From Algoriphagus sp. NG3 (GTDB lineage Bacteria > Bacteroidota > Bacteroidia > Cytophagales > Cyclobacteriaceae), in assembly GCF_034119865.1 (NCBI RefSeq), contig NZ_CP139421.1, forward strand, positions 248,001 through 312,000: a DNA stretch of 64,000 nt, read 5' to 3'. How positions within the stretch are numbered: position 1 is the first letter of the stretch; each line of letters begins with the position of its first letter. The notes beneath the pieces were generated by a model that worked only from the letters and a program-made list of their open reading frames with translations, made no database searches and was not told the DNA's origin. A program made the position numbers and the translations under genes. This document shows, in pieces, positions 35,959 through 44,403 of the stretch.

Positions 35959-38352
35959 ATGAAAAAATTCAGCATAGTATATAAAAACTGGAATCCTAAA
36001 GAACAAAATCATAGGGAAGCTATCTGCACTTTGGGCAATGGATACATTGCTACCAGGGGTGCCGCAGAGGAGAGCGGCAACACGGAATATAATTATCCTG
36101 GGACTTACTTGGCAGGAGGATTCAACAGGGCCAAAACAGAAATTTCGGGAAGGACTATAGAAAATGAAGATTTTGTCAATTTCCCGAATTGGCTTTGTCT
36201 CAGTTTCAGACCCTCAGGTGGAGAATGGCTTGACCTGGAAAGATTCAAGGTGCTGGAGTACCGCCAGTCGCTTAATATGAAGAAGGGGATTCTAGAACGA
36301 AAGTTTCGAGTGGAAGATGCGGAAGGCAGAAAAACCTATATACGTAGCCGTCGACTGGTAAGTATGCACAAGAAGCATATGGCAGGTCTACAATGGATCT
36401 TCAGGCCTGAAAATTGGAGCGGGAAGGTTGAGTTTCGTTCAGCATTGGATGGGAATGTGATCAATGACAATGTAGCAAGGTACAGAGACTTGGAAAGCCA
36501 CCACTTGGTTCCTCAAGGTACAGATCTGAGTCAGGATCAAATCATTCAGCTATCCGTACAGACCAAGCAATCCAAGATCAGCATGGCACAAGCTGCCAGT
36601 ACCGCTATACTTTATCAGGGAAAATTACTCCCTGCTGAGATTGAAACATATCAGGATGAAGGTAGTATCAGTCAGGTTTTTTCTACGGAAATTAAGGAGG
36701 GGAATGAATATACAGTGGAAAAAACCGTGGCTATCTATACGTCGAGGGACGTGGCGATCAGTGAACCCGTACAGGAAGCATGTAAAAGTGTAAGACGGGC
36801 AGGTTCTTTTGCGGAGATGTTACGTGAACATACCTTGGCTTTTGAAACTTTATGGCATCGGGCTGATATAAAGTTGGTGGATGATGATAAAAACCAGCTT
36901 TTGTTGCGCCTTCATGCCTTCCATATCCTTCAGACCGTGTCTCCGAATGTGATTGGGGCAGATGTGGGTGTCCCTGCCAGAGGACTTCATGGGGAAGCTT
37001 ACCGAGGCCACATTTTTTGGGATGAACTGTTTGTTTTCCCGTTTCTCAATCTCCGCTTTCCCGAGATTACACGGAGCTTATTGATGTATCGGTACCACCG
37101 GCTAGATGAGGCACGTTATGCGGCTAGGGAGGAAGGAAAAAGAGGGGCAATGTTTCCCTGGCAAAGTGGTAGCAATGGCAGATCAGAAAGTCAGGTTCTG
37201 CATCTTAATCCAGAATCTGGTAGGTGGATTGGAGATAACACTTATCTGCAGCGACATGTGAATTCCGCTATAGCGTATAACATTTGGAATTATTTTTTGA
37301 CTACGGGAGATCGAAAGTTTCTGTCTTTTTTCGGGGCTGAAATGTTTTTGAGTATTGCGGCATTCTGGGCAAGTATGGTCATATATAATGCGGAGGAGGA
37401 CCGCTATGAAATCCACGGAATAGTAGGGCCTGATGAATATCATACTGCCTATCCAGGTTCAGAGGAACCTGGATTGAAAAACAACGCCTATACCAATGTG
37501 ATGACTGCCTGGGTGATGCAGAAGGCATTGGAAATCCTTGAGATTATCGATACACGACGCAAGGAGGAATTGCTGCAGTCATTGGAGATCAATGATTTGG
37601 AAATACAACTATGGAAGGAAATCAGTCACAAAATGCATGTTCCTTTTATTGAAGAGGGTATTATCAACCAATTTGAGGGCTATGAAAAGCTAGATGAGTT
37701 TCCTTGGGATGAGTACCGGGAGAAATATGATGATATCCACCGACTGGACCGTGTTTTAGAAAATGAAAACAAAGATCCAAACAACTACAAAGCAAGCAAA
37801 CAAGCTGATGTGCTTATGCTTTTTTACTTGTTTTCAGTGGATGAACTCCATTTGATTTTTAAGAAGCTTGGCCATGAAGTGGATGAAGATGTAATTGTGA
37901 AAAACATAGAATACTATCGAAAACGAACCTCTCATGGTTCTACGCTTAGCAGGGTTGTCTTTTCATGGATCCTTTTGAAATACAATCAACTTCAGTCCTG
38001 GCAGAATTTTGAAAAGGTGCTAGTGAGTGACTTTGAAGATATACAGGGCGGTACCACCGCCGAAGGTATTCACCTTGGAGCGATGGCAGGTTCACTTGAT
38101 CTGGTCCAACGGGGATTCTTGGGGTTGGAAGTTGGTGAGGATACGCTTTGGATCAATCCTCACAGGCTAGACTACATCAAGGAAGTGTCTTTGAAAGTAA
38201 ACTTTCGGAGCCATTGGGTATTGGTCTTCCTTGCAGACAAAAAACTGAAAATCATTTTTGAAGAAGGATATAAGGATAAACTAGAAATCGGTGTTGTAGA
38301 TGACATCTATGAGTTCCACAAAGGAATAGCACGGGAATTTTCCCTTGCCTGA
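35959..38352 (+). CDS. GH65 disaccharide phosphorylase (trehalose/maltose/kojibiose type)
   Basis: This 797-residue protein shows the GH65 layout: an N-terminal beta-sandwich (LGNGYIATRGAAEES), an (alpha/alpha)6 barrel (RGLHGEAYRGHIFWDELFVF, FPWQSGSNG), and the catalytic acid Glu493 in GIVGPDEYH. The phosphate-binding block SHGSTLSRVVFSW marks a phosphorylase rather than a hydrolase. GH65 phosphorylases split alpha-glucobioses with inversion to glucose and beta-glucose 1-phosphate. The neighbouring beta-phosphoglucomutase-like and OtsB genes make trehalose the favoured substrate, but the sequence alone does not decide between trehalose, maltose and kojibiose. Confidence 0.92.
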   Translation: MKKFSIVYKNWNPKEQNHREAICTLGNGYIATRGAAEESGNTEYNYPGTYLAGGFNRAKTEISGRTIENEDFVNFPNWLCLSFRPSGGEWLDLERFKVLEYRQSLNMKKGILERKFRVEDAEGRKTYIRSRRLVSMHKKHMAGLQWIFRPENWSGKVEFRSALDGNVINDNVARYRDLESHHLVPQGTDLSQDQIIQLSVQTKQSKISMAQAASTAILYQGKLLPAEIETYQDEGSISQVFSTEIKEGNEYTVEKTVAIYTSRDVAISEPVQEACKSVRRAGSFAEMLREHTLAFETLWHRADIKLVDDDKNQLLLRLHAFHILQTVSPNVIGADVGVPARGLHGEAYRGHIFWDELFVFPFLNLRFPEITRSLLMYRYHRLDEARYAAREEGKRGAMFPWQSGSNGRSESQVLHLNPESGRWIGDNTYLQRHVNSAIAYNIWNYFLTTGDRKFLSFFGAEMFLSIAAFWASMVIYNAEEDRYEIHGIVGPDEYHTAYPGSEEPGLKNNAYTNVMTAWVMQKALEILEIIDTRRKEELLQSLEINDLEIQLWKEISHKMHVPFIEEGIINQFEGYEKLDEFPWDEYREKYDDIHRLDRVLENENKDPNNYKASKQADVLMLFYLFSVDELHLIFKKLGHEVDEDVIVKNIEYYRKRTSHGSTLSRVVFSWILLKYNQLQSWQNFEKVLVSDFEDIQGGTTAEGIHLGAMAGSLDLVQRGFLGLEVGEDTLWINPHRLDYIKEVSLKVNFRSHWVLVFLADKKLKIIFEEGYKDKLEIGVVDDIYEFHKGIAREFSLA

Positions 38353-38435
38353 AAATCAGGATTAAAAAAGGGAAGGTATGGATTTGCCTGTTTTTAGGTA
38401 CAATTCCAATGTCCATGTATAAATGACCTGATTTT
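38352..38435. terminator. Long inverted repeat after the GH65 gene
   Basis: AAAATCAGG (38352-38360), which begins at the last base of the GH65 stop codon, pairs perfectly with CCTGATTTT (38427-38435), and the right arm runs into a T-run. The 66-bp loop is long for a terminator. It falls between GH65 and the ATPase gene and may separate two transcripts. Confidence 0.35.
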
Positions 38436-38496
38436 TGAATCACCTATTTAGGCAAAAGCTACTAAGAATGAATTGGGATTTCAAACCAGACCTTAT

Positions 38497-41259
38497 ATGG
38501 ATACTTCCGAAGAGCCAAAAGTAATCGTCCAAGATGCCTATAAAAAATCTGGTCAAAAAGTAACTGAAGCCGCATCTGTCGATCCAAATCGTGGTCTTTC
38601 TGATGAAGATGTCATTGAAAGGCGGGAAAAATACGGGGCTAATATTCTTGAAGAACAAAAAAAGCGGGCAATTTGGCAAATTCTTCTTTCCCAGCTTAAT
38701 AATCCTATTGTTTATCTGTTGACTGCCGCAGCTGTCCTTGCGTTTATTTTTGAAGATACTGCGGAAGGGATAGCTATTTTAATAGTTCTTGTTCTGAACG
38801 CCATCATTGGTTTTTGGATGGAATACAAAGCCCAGAAATCCATGGAGGCTTTAAAGAAGATGGATAAAATAAAGTCCAATGTGTTACGGAATGGCAACAA
38901 ATCTACCATTGATGCAGAAGAGCTCGTTCCCGGAGATATACTAGTGGTAGAGGGAGGAGATCTTATACCGGCAGATGCCAGAATACTTGAGACTACCGAA
39001 TTGAATGTGGATGAATCGCCACTTACTGGAGAATCTGTTCCGGTACTCAAATCTCCCGATGCTCATAGTGGAGAGAAACCTATAGCGGACCGTACAAACA
39101 TTCTTTATAAAGGAACGGCCGTCACAGGCGGGACTGGCAAAGCAGTGGTTGTTGGTACTGCCATGCAGACAGAACTGGGTAGTATTTCAGCGATGGTTGG
39201 CGAAGAGGAAAAAGATAAAATACCCCTGAATCGAAAATTGGGAGAGCTCACTAAAACACTGATTTTCATGACGTTGGGTCTTGCAACTGCGTTTTTTTTA
39301 GTCGGTTGGATAGCCGGTGAAGAAGTCTATCAGCTTGTCCAGACATCCATAGCCTGGATTATTGCCGCTATTCCGGAGGGACTGCCCATTGTTGCCAGTA
39401 TTGCCCTTGCCAGGGGAATGTTACATCTGGCAAAGAAAAATGTGATCGTCAAGAAGATGGAAGCAGTGGAAACTCTAGGGGAAACCACCGTCATCTTTAC
39501 GGATAAAACCGGGACATTAACCAAAAATGAGTTAACGGTCAGGACGCTGTTTTTTCCAGATGATGTTCGGATGGAAGTGGATTGGGAAAATAAGGGACAG
39601 CCTGTTTTAAAAGAGCTGGAAAAGCATGAAGGGAATGAGAATTTCCATCATTTCAGAAAAATCTCCGTTTTGGCCAATGACGCCACTTTAGGGATTGATG
39701 AGACAAAATCTGAAGATAAGGGAGAATCTATAGGCAATGATGAGGAGGCTGGGCTAGAAGGAGCAAAATCCCAAGGCGACCCATTGGAAGTTGCATTACT
39801 TCAGTTTGCCTACAAATACGATCAGGATTTTTTTAATGAGTCTAGGAAATCAGATCGGAAGCTTCATGATCCATTCGATTCAGAGGCTATGGTGATGGGA
39901 AGTGTCAATACGGATGGAGATGGACTGTATGTAGCGGGAAAAGGAGCCGCCCATGCTATTCTTGACCGTTCCTCTCAGGTCTTGTACCAAGGAGATATCA
40001 GAGATCTCACTGATGAAGATAAAGCTTATTGGGACAGTAAGAACGATGAACTGGCAGATGAGGGATTACGCGTGCTGGCTTTTGGCTTTAAAATTATAGA
40101 GGCATTGCCGGAAGGAGAGGAAGCGGAGGATTTCTTGCGTGAATTGGTGTTTATAGGTTTGGCAGGGTTTATAGACCCGCCCCGCAAAGAAGTGGCTGAA
40201 GCTATTTCTATCTGTCATGACGCTGGTATAAAAGTGCTCATGGTAACTGGCGATCATGCGGGAACAGCTAAAAATGTTGCCGGACAGCTCAATTTTTTTA
40301 ACTCGGAAGATGATGGAAACCATGCCATTGTAGGGGCTGACCTGAAAGATGAATTAGCTGATGAAAACAGTTCAAAGGTGGCTAGAACGCATATATTCTC
40401 TCGGGTAGATCCTTCGCAAAAGCTTCAACTTATCAAATATTTCCAGGAGCAGGGAGAGATAGTGGGCATGACCGGTGATGGGATCAATGATGCGCCTGCC
40501 CTGAAGCGGGCCAATATTGGAATAGCGATGGGGAAGAGAGGTACCCAAGTAGCCCAGGAAGTTTCTGATATGGTTTTGAAAGATGATGCGTTTGGCTCTA
40601 TAGTAGAGGCTATTAAGCATGGAAGGGTGGTTTTTGGGAATATCCGTAAATTTATTACCTATCAACTGTCCTATCACCTGAGTGAGATACTGATCATCGC
40701 TCTGATCAGTTTTACCCTATTTGTTCTTCCCATACTCCCCCTACAGCTTCTGTTTCTTAATTTATTATCTGATGTTTTTCCTGCATTGGCCCTGGGTGTG
40801 GGAGCAGGGGATTCAGGGATTATGAAGAAAGAACCGAAAGATCCAAACGAACCGATCTTAAGTAAGAAGAATTGGTGGCAGATTGCGTTATATGGCGGAA
40901 TTATGACAGTCTGCACCTGCGGGGCTTATTTTTATGCACATTTTGTGTGGGATGAATCTGAGGAAATCACCAATAATGTGGTTTTCTTCAGTATGGCTTT
41001 TGCACAATTACTGCATGTATTTAATATGAGGGATCCACATGAAAATATTTTAAATAATCAGGTTACGCGAAACAAATATATCTGGATGGCTTTGGCCTTT
41101 TGTGCTACTACCCTGGTTGCTGCATACTTTATTCCGGCAGTCTCAGATGTATTATCCTTTCAGGAACTTGAACCCCGTATTTGGGTTCTGATCATCATTA
41201 CAAGTCTGCTGCCTCTAGTTATAATCCAGTCATTAAAATTTGCCACGAAGAAATTTTAA
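38497..41259 (+). CDS. P-type cation ATPase 1 (P2 type, probable calcium pump)
   Basis: I chose the ATG at 38497 (920 residues); the TTG at 38473 adds only eight residues. Features in order are an N-terminal cation-ATPase domain, the actuator motif LTGES, PEGLP in helix M4, phosphorylation Asp336 in DKTGTLT, GDPLEVALLQ in the nucleotide domain, and the hinge TGDGINDAPALK. In M5/M6 it keeps the calcium ligands equivalent to SERCA Glu771 (Glu730, HLSEIL), Asn796 (Asn755) and Asp800 (Asp759, NLLSD), with Ser for Thr799. The nucleotide domain carries a charged insertion at residues ~405-430. A calcium (possibly Mn2+) efflux role is likely. Confidence 0.9.
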   Translation: MDTSEEPKVIVQDAYKKSGQKVTEAASVDPNRGLSDEDVIERREKYGANILEEQKKRAIWQILLSQLNNPIVYLLTAAAVLAFIFEDTAEGIAILIVLVLNAIIGFWMEYKAQKSMEALKKMDKIKSNVLRNGNKSTIDAEELVPGDILVVEGGDLIPADARILETTELNVDESPLTGESVPVLKSPDAHSGEKPIADRTNILYKGTAVTGGTGKAVVVGTAMQTELGSISAMVGEEEKDKIPLNRKLGELTKTLIFMTLGLATAFFLVGWIAGEEVYQLVQTSIAWIIAAIPEGLPIVASIALARGMLHLAKKNVIVKKMEAVETLGETTVIFTDKTGTLTKNELTVRTLFFPDDVRMEVDWENKGQPVLKELEKHEGNENFHHFRKISVLANDATLGIDETKSEDKGESIGNDEEAGLEGAKSQGDPLEVALLQFAYKYDQDFFNESRKSDRKLHDPFDSEAMVMGSVNTDGDGLYVAGKGAAHAILDRSSQVLYQGDIRDLTDEDKAYWDSKNDELADEGLRVLAFGFKIIEALPEGEEAEDFLRELVFIGLAGFIDPPRKEVAEAISICHDAGIKVLMVTGDHAGTAKNVAGQLNFFNSEDDGNHAIVGADLKDELADENSSKVARTHIFSRVDPSQKLQLIKYFQEQGEIVGMTGDGINDAPALKRANIGIAMGKRGTQVAQEVSDMVLKDDAFGSIVEAIKHGRVVFGNIRKFITYQLSYHLSEILIIALISFTLFVLPILPLQLLFLNLLSDVFPALALGVGAGDSGIMKKEPKDPNEPILSKKNWWQIALYGGIMTVCTCGAYFYAHFVWDESEEITNNVVFFSMAFAQLLHVFNMRDPHENILNNQVTRNKYIWMALAFCATTLVAAYFIPAVSDVLSFQELEPRIWVLIIITSLLPLVIIQSLKFATKKF

Positions 41260-41267
41260 TCCTCAAA

Positions 41268-41290
41268 CCTGCCTAAAGGCGGTAGGCAGG
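41268..41290. repeat. Small palindromic repeat CCTGCC...GGCAGG
   Basis: CCTGCC (41268-41273) and GGCAGG (41285-41290) bracket TAAAGGCGGTA just after the ATPase gene. It resembles the GCCTGCC/GGCAGGC hairpin inside element A (8727-8748), so it may be an interspersed palindrome of this genome. It could also act as a weak terminator. Confidence 0.45.
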
Positions 41291-41425
41291 GATTCCAAGT
41301 GGCCATTGAAAATCAAATTATACACACATGAAATCGAGCATGTCGGAAACTACACACACTGGAATGATTCTCCTAAATGCGAGATTCCATGTGGCCATTG
41401 AAAATCAAATAATACACACATGAAA
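41291..41425 (+). repeat. Duplicated pfkB translation-start region (two 43-bp direct repeats)
   Basis: The 43 bp at 41291-41333 recur at 41383-41425 with two mismatches; the second copy contains the real pfkB ATG (41420). The first copy therefore holds a decoy start, ATG at 41328. From it runs a 31-codon frame that reads through the second repeat and ends in TGA overlapping the pfkB ATG. It is either a recent duplication scar or a coupled leader peptide. Confidence 0.7.
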
Positions 41426-42373
41426 ATAGCAACCCTAACCATTAGTCCTGCCTTGGATAAAAGCACTACCATCGACAGGCTACAGCCAGAAAAGAAACTT
41501 CGGTGTGAAGAACCTACCTATGAGCCTGGGGGTGGAGGCATCAATGTCTCAAGAGCCATTCATATTATGGGCGGGGAATCGCTGGCTATTTATGCTGCGG
41601 GCGGTCCTGAAGGAGACCGTATCGAAGCCTTGCTGGAAAAGGAGGGAGTCGTTCAGCACCGCATCAAAACCCAGAAGCCTACCCGTGAGAATTTATTGGT
41701 AATGGAGTCATCTACAGACAAGCATTATCGGTTTGGCATGCCTGGGAGTGAATTGAGTGAAAGTGAGCTGAAGCAGTGCCTGGATGCTGTCCGGGAATTG
41801 CCCGATGAAGTAGAATACCTGGTAGCAAGCGGGAGTCTTCCTCCTGGTGCTCCAGAAGATTTTTATGCCCAGGTGGCAGATACAGCCCGTGAGAAAAATG
41901 TAAAATGCATGATAGATACTTCTGGAAAACCCCTACTGAAGGCAGCTGGATCAGGGGTGTGCTTGATGAAACCAAATCTGTCAGAATTGAGCGAACTGGC
42001 AGGTAAAGATGAAATAACTGGAATGGAGCAGGAAGAAATTGCACGAAAAATAATCAGCGAGGGCAAGGCGGACATACTGATCGTATCGCTTGGGGCCAGA
42101 GGTGCCATGCTGGTGACGAAGGACGCCTTGGAATATGTCGTTCCTCCTACCGTAATGCAAAAAAGCACCGTTGGGGCTGGAGATACCATGGTGGCAAGTG
42201 TCATATTGTCTTTATCTCGCGGAGATGATATTCATGATGCTGTCAAATGGGGAGTGGCAGCGGGTACAGCTGCTACCATGACGCCTGGTACAGAGTTGTG
42301 CCGAAAGGAAGACGTCGAGAAAATCTTCGAATGGATCGATTCCAAAGGAAACCCAGACAAAAATTCCGGATAG
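41420..42373 (+). CDS. pfkB: 6-phosphofructokinase 2 (PfkB family)
   Basis: This 317-residue ribokinase-family protein resembles E. coli Pfk-2 closely: TLTISPALDKSTTIDRLQPE, the sugar-site block EPGGGGINVSRAIHIMGG, ASGSLPPGAP, VVPPTVMQKSTVGAGDTMVA with catalytic Asp255, and WGVAAGTAATMTPGT. The alternatives, 1-phosphofructokinase and tagatose-6-phosphate kinase, share the fold but usually differ in the GGGG region. It phosphorylates fructose 6-phosphate to the bisphosphate cleaved by FbaB. A duplicated start region precedes it, and the iPGM gene begins 41 bp downstream. Confidence 0.9.
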   Translation: MKIATLTISPALDKSTTIDRLQPEKKLRCEEPTYEPGGGGINVSRAIHIMGGESLAIYAAGGPEGDRIEALLEKEGVVQHRIKTQKPTRENLLVMESSTDKHYRFGMPGSELSESELKQCLDAVRELPDEVEYLVASGSLPPGAPEDFYAQVADTAREKNVKCMIDTSGKPLLKAAGSGVCLMKPNLSELSELAGKDEITGMEQEEIARKIISEGKADILIVSLGARGAMLVTKDALEYVVPPTVMQKSTVGAGDTMVASVILSLSRGDDIHDAVKWGVAAGTAATMTPGTELCRKEDVEKIFEWIDSKGNPDKNSG

Positions 42374-42414
42374 TTGATGGGAGAGGGATTAAATCAATCT
42401 ATAAGTGTATTCAA

Positions 42415-43965
42415 ATGGAAAGATCGGAACAAAAAGTCCTCCTTGTAATAATTGACGGTTGGGGCATAGCCCCAGAAAATGAAAAGGAGCTGTCAGCAAT
42501 AGAGAAAGCCCATACTCCCTATCTGGATAAGGTGCTGCAGAGCCAACCGAATTCACAATTGCGGGCTGATGGAATGGCTGTGGGGCTTCCGGACGGACAG
42601 ATGGGCAATTCGGAAGTAGGGCACATCAATATAGGGGCAGGCAGGATTGTCTATCAGATGCTTGTGAAAATCAATAAAGCGATTGAAGAACATGATTTAC
42701 ATAAACATGAACAGTTACTGGATGCCTTTAATTATGCTAAAAATGAAAGAAAGAAAGTCCATATCCTTGGATTGGTTTCGGATGGTGGGGTCCATTCCCA
42801 TATTGGGCATCTCAAAGCACTTTGCGATATAGCCTCTGAGCAGCATGTGGAAGAGCTATATATTCATGCCTTCACGGATGGAAGGGATACTGATCCCTAC
42901 AGTGGGATAGAGTTCATAGTTGATTTGCAAAAGCATATGCAGGAAACCACCGGAAAGCTGGCAAGTATTACAGGGAGGTATTATGCTATGGACAGAGGAG
43001 AAAATTGGGATAGAACAGCCAAGGCTTATCATGCGATGGTTCACGGTAGATCCGAGACTCAGGTGGATGGGAGAAAATGGCAGGAAGCGATGGAGGATAA
43101 GTACCGGAATGCAGAAACGGATGAGTTTATCAATCCAATCGTCCTAACGGATAATTCCAAACCCGTGACGACCATCAGTGATGGTGATGTGATTATCTGC
43201 TTCAACTACCGCCCTGATCGGGTCCGGCAGATTACCCAGGCACTTACCCAGCAGGATTTTCCCGAGCAGGGTACGGAAAAAAAAGATCTTCGATACCTCA
43301 CAATGTCCCAATATGACAGAAGATTTGAAAACATAAAGGTGTTGTTTGACTCTCAGGATCTTGAGCAGACCTTGGGAGAGGTATTGTCAGACAAAGGGAA
43401 AAAACAGCTCCGTATAGCTGAAACTATCAAATATCCACATGTGACCTATTTCTTCAATGGAGGAAGAGAGGAGCAGTTTGAAGGAGAAGATCGGATTATG
43501 GTAGAGACTGTGGATGTTTCTACTTTTGATAAGGCTCCCGAAATGAGTGCACCCGGTATCCGTGACGAGATCATCCCTAAACTAAATGATGGAAGTACCG
43601 ATTTTATCTGTTTAAACTTTGCCAATCCCGACATGGTGGGGCATTCTGGGGATATGGAAGCAACCATTATAGCCTGCGAAACAGTCGATTTCTGCTTGAG
43701 GTCAGTGGCAGAAGCCGCATTGGAAAACAATTATGCGGTAATGATAGTGTCAGATCACGGCAATGCCGAAAAAATGACAAACCGCAAAGGGCTGCCATTC
43801 ACTTCGCATACTTCCAATCCCGTGCCTTGTGCAGTAGTAAGAAAAGGTGAAATACAAAAGCTAACGAATGGTAAGCTCTGCGATGTGGCACCTACTGTTC
43901 TTTCCTTGATGGGCTTAGAGATTCCCAAAGAAATGACCGGAAATTCACTGCTTCATATAGGATAA
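42415..43965 (+). CDS. gpmI: 2,3-bisphosphoglycerate-independent phosphoglycerate mutase
   Basis: I chose the ATG at 42415 (516 residues, the usual length); the longer frame from 42247 overlaps pfkB without homology. The alkaline-phosphatase-like fold shows LLVIIDGWGIAPE (metal Asp), catalytic Ser66 in MGNSEVGHINIGAGR, GLVSDGGVHSHIGH, AFTDGRDTDP, FNYRPDRVRQI, and the metal-binding VSDHGNAEKM with FTSHTSNPVP near the C-terminus. It interconverts 3- and 2-phosphoglycerate and requires Mn2+ or similar metals. It is co-directional with pfkB. Confidence 0.96.
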   Translation: MERSEQKVLLVIIDGWGIAPENEKELSAIEKAHTPYLDKVLQSQPNSQLRADGMAVGLPDGQMGNSEVGHINIGAGRIVYQMLVKINKAIEEHDLHKHEQLLDAFNYAKNERKKVHILGLVSDGGVHSHIGHLKALCDIASEQHVEELYIHAFTDGRDTDPYSGIEFIVDLQKHMQETTGKLASITGRYYAMDRGENWDRTAKAYHAMVHGRSETQVDGRKWQEAMEDKYRNAETDEFINPIVLTDNSKPVTTISDGDVIICFNYRPDRVRQITQALTQQDFPEQGTEKKDLRYLTMSQYDRRFENIKVLFDSQDLEQTLGEVLSDKGKKQLRIAETIKYPHVTYFFNGGREEQFEGEDRIMVETVDVSTFDKAPEMSAPGIRDEIIPKLNDGSTDFICLNFANPDMVGHSGDMEATIIACETVDFCLRSVAEAALENNYAVMIVSDHGNAEKMTNRKGLPFTSHTSNPVPCAVVRKGEIQKLTNGKLCDVAPTVLSLMGLEIPKEMTGNSLLHIG

Positions 43966-44403
43966 ACGAAACTTTGGATGATACCGGTCAGTGGTACAAG
44001 ATGCTTACTACCTGTTGCGTTTATGTTACACATCTGAGTATTTTTATGCTAAGGCGAGTAAAAAACAATACTCATTTTGATGAATTAAAACCTCAATTTT
44101 TATCCTGGTAGAGGTTTATCAGGCATGTTTTTTTCCTGAGGGCTCATATAAGGTCATATTGGTTTAAAGGCATTTTTTTTGTCCCAAATAGTTGATTAGG
44201 TGAGGGATGAGCCTAACTGGTAGCTCGTATTTATGCGGATTTCAATTAACCGGATAGCTCCTGCCCTACGCCGCACATAACCTGATAATTAGGCAGCCCT
44301 TGCCTTTAGGCAAACATGTTTGGGATTCCCATCCTATAGAAGGCAGGCATCTGTCTGAAGACAGTAGTCATGGTCGATTATCTCCAATTATAACCATAGG
44401 AAA
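43966..44403. other. 438-bp gene-free region before ppsA
   Basis: I see no open frame with coding character. Small palindromes are present, including TTGCCTTTAGGCAA near 44299-44312 and CTGTC-TGAA-GACAG at 44352-44365. The region probably holds the end of the pfkB-gpmI transcript and the ppsA promoter, but no clear -33/-7 pair was found. Confidence 0.4.

Noticed and set aside
38473..38497. TTG start giving an 8-residue longer ATPase 1
   Set aside because: The ATG at 38497 is closer to the conserved N-terminus, and the eight added residues carry nothing recognisable.
42247..42415. Extended N-terminus of the phosphoglycerate mutase overlapping pfkB
   Set aside because: The extension is the out-of-frame reading of the pfkB 3' end; the family N-terminus begins at 42415.
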